Shown: positions 60,831 through 64,000 of the stretch, in pieces
Numbering within the stretch: the first letter of the stretch is position 1
Layout: each line of letters begins with the position of its first letter
Source: Streptomyces sp. CB02366
Lineage (GTDB): Bacteria > Actinomycetota > Actinomycetes > Streptomycetales > Streptomycetaceae
Direction of reading: 5' to 3'
DNA: 64,000 nt
Assembly (NCBI RefSeq): GCF_001905905.1
Contig: NZ_LIVT01000003.1
Location: 821,001-885,000 of the forward strand
The notes under the pieces: model-generated
Told to the model about the DNA's origin: nothing
Seen by the model: only the letters and a program-made list of their open reading frames with translations
Databases searched by the model: none
Translations under genes and position numbers: made by a program

Positions 60831-61385
60831 ATGGACGAACGTCGCACCGTCAAGGTGTCCAAGTACCTCTCGAAACACCTGCGGCACCAGCCGGAACGCA
60901 TCGGCCTCGCCCTCGACCGGAACGGCTGGGCGGCAGTGGACGAACTGCTCGCCGCCGCGGCCCGGCACGGATTCGCCCTCACACGCGCCGAGCTCGACCA
61001 CACCGTCGCCGTCAACGACAAGCGGCGCTTCACCGTGGAGAGCGGCGTCGGCGGCGACCGCATCCGAGCCGCCCAGGGGCACACCGTCGCCGTCGACCTG
61101 GACCTGCCGCCCGCCGAACCGCCCGCGTACCTCTACCACGGCACGGTCGCCCGGGCGCTGGACGCGATCCGGACCGAGGGCCTGCGCCCCATGGGCCGCC
61201 ACCACGTCCACCTGTCGCCCGACCGGGAAACGGCCGCCCGGGTCGGCGCCCGCCGGGGCCGCCCCCTCGTGCTCGCCGTGGACGCGGGCGCGATGCACCG
61301 CGCCGGCCATCTCCTCCGGGTCAGCGCCAACGGCGTCTGGCTCGCCGAGGCCGTACCGCCGGAGTTCCTGCGCCTGCGCGGCTGA
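60831..61385 (+). CDS. kptA: RNA 2'-phosphotransferase (KptA/Tpt1 family)
   Basis: 184 residues from ATG 60831, which starts where the family does (VKVSKYLSKHLRHQPERIGL). Other motifs: WAAVDELLAAA, VNDKRRFTVESG, RAAQGHTVAVDLDLPPAEPP, YLYHGT, RHHVHLSPDRETAARVGARR and FLRLRG. The Arg-His-Arg-Arg catalytic set appears present. Tpt1 transfers an internal RNA 2'-phosphate to NAD+; the bacterial role is unclear because bacteria lack tRNA splicing of that kind. It lies just downstream of a DnaA-box cluster. Confidence 0.93.
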   Translation: MDERRTVKVSKYLSKHLRHQPERIGLALDRNGWAAVDELLAAAARHGFALTRAELDHTVAVNDKRRFTVESGVGGDRIRAAQGHTVAVDLDLPPAEPPAYLYHGTVARALDAIRTEGLRPMGRHHVHLSPDRETAARVGARRGRPLVLAVDAGAMHRAGHLLRVSANGVWLAEAVPPEFLRLRG

Positions 61386-61469
61386 GCAGCGGACGCGCCC
61401 TCGGCCCACCGGGCGGCCCGGGCGCCGGCCCGGTGCGTCATCGGCGCCCCGCCGCCGGGGCGCCGGGGG

Positions 61470-62372
61470 TCACGCGAGCTGTGCCGGCGCTTCGGTCGCG
61501 ATGCGTTCGAAGACCTTCTCGTCGGCGTCGAAGACCGAGTCCGGGATCGGGGCGTGGACGACGATCTCGGTGAAGCCCAGTTCCGCGTGGCGTCCCGCGA
61601 AGTCGACGAAGGCGTCCACCGACTCCAGCGGGGCGTTGCGGTCCGGGGTGAAGCCGGTCAGCAGGATCCGGCCCGGCTCGGCGGCGGCCCGGCCGATCTC
61701 CGCGCAGGCCGCCGTGAACTTCTCGTTCTGCGCCCGCAGGGCGGCCCGCGACTCCTCCGGGGTGCCGTTCTCGTACAGCTTCGGGTCGCCGGTGGTGACC
61801 CATGCCTGCCCGTGGCGGGCGGCGAGCTTCAGGCCGCGCGGCCCGGTCGCCGCGACCGCGAAGGGCAGCCGGGGCCGCTGGACGCACCCGGGGATGTTGC
61901 GGGCCTCCTCCGCGGTGTAGAAGGTCCCGCGCTCGGTCACCGCGTCCTCGGTGAGGAGGCGGTCCAGAAGCGGCACGAACTCGGCGAACCGGTCGGCGCG
62001 CTCGCGCGGGGACCATGCCTCCTGGCCCAGCGCGGTGGCGTCGAAGCCGCTGCCCCCCGCACCGATGCCCAGGGTGACCCGGCCGCCCGAGACGTCGTCC
62101 AGGGAGATCAGCTCCTTGGCCAGGGTGACCGGGTGGCGGAAGTTCGGCGAGGTCACCAGGGTGCCCAGCCGCAGCCGCCCGGTGGCGGTCGCCGCGGCGG
62201 TGAGGGTGGGGATGGCGCCGAACCACGGGCCGTCACGGAAGGTCCGCCAGGACAGGTGGTCGTAGGTGTAGGCGGTGTGGAAGCCCAGTTCCTCCGCCCG
62301 CTGCCAGCGCTCGCGCCCTCCCTCGTTCCAGCGGTGGACGGGCAGGATCACGGTGCTCAGACGGAGGCTCAT
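61470..62372 (-). CDS. LLM-class, probably F420-dependent oxidoreductase
   Basis: 300 residues from ATG 62372 with AGGGG upstream. Luciferase-like TIM barrel: HTAYTYDHLSWRTFRDGPWF, GTLVTSPNFRHPVTLAKELI, DDVSGGRVTLGIGAGGSGFD, LPFAVAATGPRGLKLAARHG, QAWVTTGDP. This subgroup in actinobacteria usually uses coenzyme F420. The substrate is unknown. Divergent from the HAD gene at 62521. Confidence 0.9.
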   Translation of the reverse strand: MSLRLSTVILPVHRWNEGGRERWQRAEELGFHTAYTYDHLSWRTFRDGPWFGAIPTLTAAATATGRLRLGTLVTSPNFRHPVTLAKELISLDDVSGGRVTLGIGAGGSGFDATALGQEAWSPRERADRFAEFVPLLDRLLTEDAVTERGTFYTAEEARNIPGCVQRPRLPFAVAATGPRGLKLAARHGQAWVTTGDPKLYENGTPEESRAALRAQNEKFTAACAEIGRAAAEPGRILLTGFTPDRNAPLESVDAFVDFAGRHAELGFTEIVVHAPIPDSVFDADEKVFERIATEAPAQLA

Positions 62373-62520
62373 GCCCCTGAGCCTACGGCCGGACAGGGGC
62401 GGCAGACCCCTCTCCAGGGCTTCGGCATATGCCTGTGGCATTTTCGCTGGTCAGCGTCTTATTCACTCAGATGTGCGCACCTCCGCACGCACGTGCACCC
62501 CGGTGGGCGAGAATGGCCCG

Positions 62521-63378
62521 GTGACCTCAGTGACCGAGACGCCTCTCCCCGCCGTGACCCGGCTGATCGCCACCGACCTCGACGGCACCCTGCTGCGCGA
62601 CGACAAGACGCTGTCCGCCCGTACGCTCGCGGCCCTCGCGGCGGCCGAGGAGGCCGGCGTCGAGGTCTTCTTCGTGACCGGCAGGCCGGCCCGCTGGATG
62701 GACGTCGTACGGGCCCACGTCCAGAGCCACGGCACGGCGATCTGCGCCAACGGGGCCGTGGTCACCGATCTGCGGAGGGACGGCGAGCTGCTCTCCGTAC
62801 GGCCGCTGGAGCGCGCCGCCGCCCTGCACGTCGTGCGCACCCTGCGCGAGGCGGCCCCCGGCGCCTCCTTCGCCGTCGAGCTGACCACCGGCATCAACTA
62901 CGAACCGGCCTACCCGCCCTTCCACCTGGACCCGGGCGCCACGGTGGCGGTCGCCGAGAAGCTGCTGCACGAGGACGCGCCGGGCGCCGGAGCGCCGGTG
63001 CTCAAGCTGCTGGCCCACCACACCGAGCTGGCGCCCGACGCCTTCCTCGCCCTGGCCCGTTCGGCGGCCGGAGACCGGGCCGCCTTCACCCGCTCCAGCC
63101 CCTCCGCGCTCCTGGAGGTCAGCGGGCTGGGCGTCTCCAAGGCCACCACCCTCGCCGCCTGCTGCGCCGAGCGCGGTATCGCGGCAGCCGAGGTGGTCGC
63201 CTTCGGGGACATGCCCAACGACGTCGAGATGCTCCGCTGGGCCGGGGCCTCCTTCGCCATGGGCAACGCCCACCCGGCCGCGGTGGCCGCTGCCACGGGC
63301 CGAACCGCGACCAACGAGGAGGACGGGGTGGCCGTCGTCATCGAGCGGATCCTCGCCGCCCGCGCGGCAACCCGCTGA
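62521..63378 (+). CDS. HAD-family (Cof-type) phosphatase
   Basis: 285 residues from GTG 62521. Motif [15 protein letters not shown], motif II FFVTGRPARWMD, Lys in LGVSKATTLAACC, motif IV FGDMPNDVEMLRW, and the C-terminal NEEDGVAVVIER common to the family. A Cof/IIB-cap phosphatase of unknown metabolite substrate. It parallels the serS-linked HAD protein at 51627. Confidence 0.92.
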   Translation: MTSVTETPLPAVTRLIATDLDGTLLRDDKTLSARTLAALAAAEEAGVEVFFVTGRPARWMDVVRAHVQSHGTAICANGAVVTDLRRDGELLSVRPLERAAALHVVRTLREAAPGASFAVELTTGINYEPAYPPFHLDPGATVAVAEKLLHEDAPGAGAPVLKLLAHHTELAPDAFLALARSAAGDRAAFTRSSPSALLEVSGLGVSKATTLAACCAERGIAAAEVVAFGDMPNDVEMLRWAGASFAMGNAHPAAVAAATGRTATNEEDGVAVVIERILAARAATR

Positions 63379-63438
63379 AACCTTTCAGCACACCGGTCGC
63401 GGCCGCCCTCCCCCGGTGGCCGCGACCGCTGCCCTCCC

Positions 63439-64000
63439 TCACAACGGCGCCTCCCACACCACCGTCGTCCCGCCGCCGTCCTCCCCGAGGCCCGGCTCGA
63501 TCCGGCTCGCCCCGCCCAGGGACTCGGCGCGACGGGCCAGGTTGCGCAGACCGCTGCGCCGACCGCCCTCCGGGATGCCCACCCCGTCGTCGGCCACCGA
63601 GAGCCGTACCGCCCCCCGCCCGTCCGGCAGCGTCGCCGTCGCGTCGACGACCACGTCGATCAGCGACGCCTCCGCGTGCCGGAACGCGTTGGAGAGGGCC
63701 TCCCGCAACGCGGCGACCAGGTTCTTCCCGGTCAGCTCGCCGACGAGCGCGTCCACCGGGCCCAGGAAGCGGTGCGAGGGCTTGAAACCGAGCGGGACGG
63801 CCGCCATGTTGATCTCCCGCAGCACACGGGTGCGCAGCCCCGAAGGGGCCTCGGCCGGTTCCTGCTGGAGCGCGAAGATGGCCGTACGGATCTCCTGGAT
63901 CGTCACGTCCAGCTCGTCGACCGCCCGGGCGACACCGGTGCGCACCTCGGGGACGACCGCTCTGCGCTGGGCGCTCTCCAGCATCATCCCGGTGGCGAAC
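63439..64000 (-). CDS. Sensor histidine kinase, C-terminal part (runs off the window)
   Basis: The last 187 residues are seen; the frame is open to base 64000 (F-A-T-G-M-M-L). The HisKA_3-type dimerisation tail is seen as SAQRRAVVPEVRTGVARAVD, ELDVTIQEIRTAIFALQ. HATPase: ALREALSNAFRHAEAS, LSVADDGVGIPEGG, SGLRNLARRAESLGG. This matches GAF-containing DevS/DosT/NreB-like kinases of actinobacteria; the N-terminal GAF and His regions would lie beyond the window. The partner response regulator is not in the window; the OmpR-type one at 9769 is the wrong class. Confidence 0.88.
   Translation of the reverse strand, partial: FATGMMLESAQRRAVVPEVRTGVARAVDELDVTIQEIRTAIFALQQEPAEAPSGLRTRVLREINMAAVPLGFKPSHRFLGPVDALVGELTGKNLVAALREALSNAFRHAEASLIDVVVDATATLPDGRGAVRLSVADDGVGIPEGGRRSGLRNLARRAESLGGASRIEPGLGEDGGGTTVVWEAPL

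Noticed and set aside
1..64000. CRISPR array, rRNA genes, secondary-metabolite core genes
   Set aside because: No regularly spaced repeats with unique spacers, no rRNA-like sequence, and no PKS, NRPS, terpene synthase or RiPP maturation enzymes were seen.

Overview
The window is high-GC actinobacterial DNA and almost certainly comes from the core chromosome of a Streptomyces. The evidence is strong G/C bias at third codon positions, many GTG starts, ATGA/GTGA start-stop overlaps, SSI-type protease inhibitor, SigE-family and ECF41 sigma factors, SpoIIE/HATPase regulators, and a gene order (copper cluster with a DyP peroxidase, pheA, serS, two ABC-2 pairs) that I recognise from the central arm of Streptomyces chromosomes. 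A perfect parS site, a one-mismatch parS inside the DyP peroxidase gene and several perfect DnaA boxes fit a position within reach of oriC. Coordinates were read by eye; no database search was run.

Layout. 1-8.5 kb: MarR regulator, a DHA2 drug-exporter-like MFS protein with three C-terminal beta-sandwich repeats, and a YceI protein carrying the same kind of repeat; then a D-2-hydroxyacid dehydrogenase, and a second MFS exporter with its TetR regulator. 8.5-15.1 kb: secreted EEP-family hydrolase, an orphan OmpR-type response regulator, amidohydrolase, DUF2797 protein, membrane protein, a damaged ECF41-type sigma factor and its FAD oxidoreductase partner. 15.1-18.2 kb: a lower-GC, island-like stretch beside tRNA-Arg(ACG), with a trace of an IS256-like transposase, a 40-residue cationic peptide gene, an unusual double-HTH XRE protein, a gene fragment and a perfect 30-bp palindrome. 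18.2-26.7 kb: tRNA-Arg, tRNA-Ser(GCT), SSI inhibitor, a 1449-residue PAS/pseudokinase/receiver protein, a terminator plus parS, an acyl-CoA synthetase and a SigE-family sigma factor. 27-29.9 kb: a primase/polymerase-domain protein and a RelA/SpoT-HEPN fusion beside tRNA-Ser(TGA).

30-41.9 kb: hypothetical Cys-rich protein, HtrA-type protease, glycerophosphodiesterase, two HATPase anti-sigma-like proteins, SEC-C/DUF5926 protein, a degenerate primase/polymerase homologue, a SpoIIE-type phosphatase lacking one metal-binding Asp and preceded by a 14-codon coupled ORF, and aminopeptidase P. 42-48.5 kb: extracytoplasmic copper cluster (membrane protein, YcnI, Sco, PCuAC, CopCD, DtpA/EfeB peroxidase). 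48.7-52.5 kb: pheA, serS and a HAD phosphatase, with a DnaA-box-rich spacer before serS. 52.5-57.2 kb: a phage-like coiled-coil protein and a four-gene ABC-2 operon. 57.5-64 kb: alpha/beta-hydrolase-SDR fusion coupled to a MerR regulator, a second DnaA-box cluster, KptA RNA 2'-phosphotransferase, an F420-type LLM oxidoreductase, a second HAD phosphatase and the C-terminal part of a sensor kinase that runs off the window.

Best candidates for something undescribed: the RelA/SpoT-HEPN fusion; the MarR/MFS/YceI cassette sharing a beta-sandwich domain; the 40-aa amphipathic peptide plus XRE pair in the tRNA-Arg island; and the several proteins that keep a family fold but have lost key catalytic residues.
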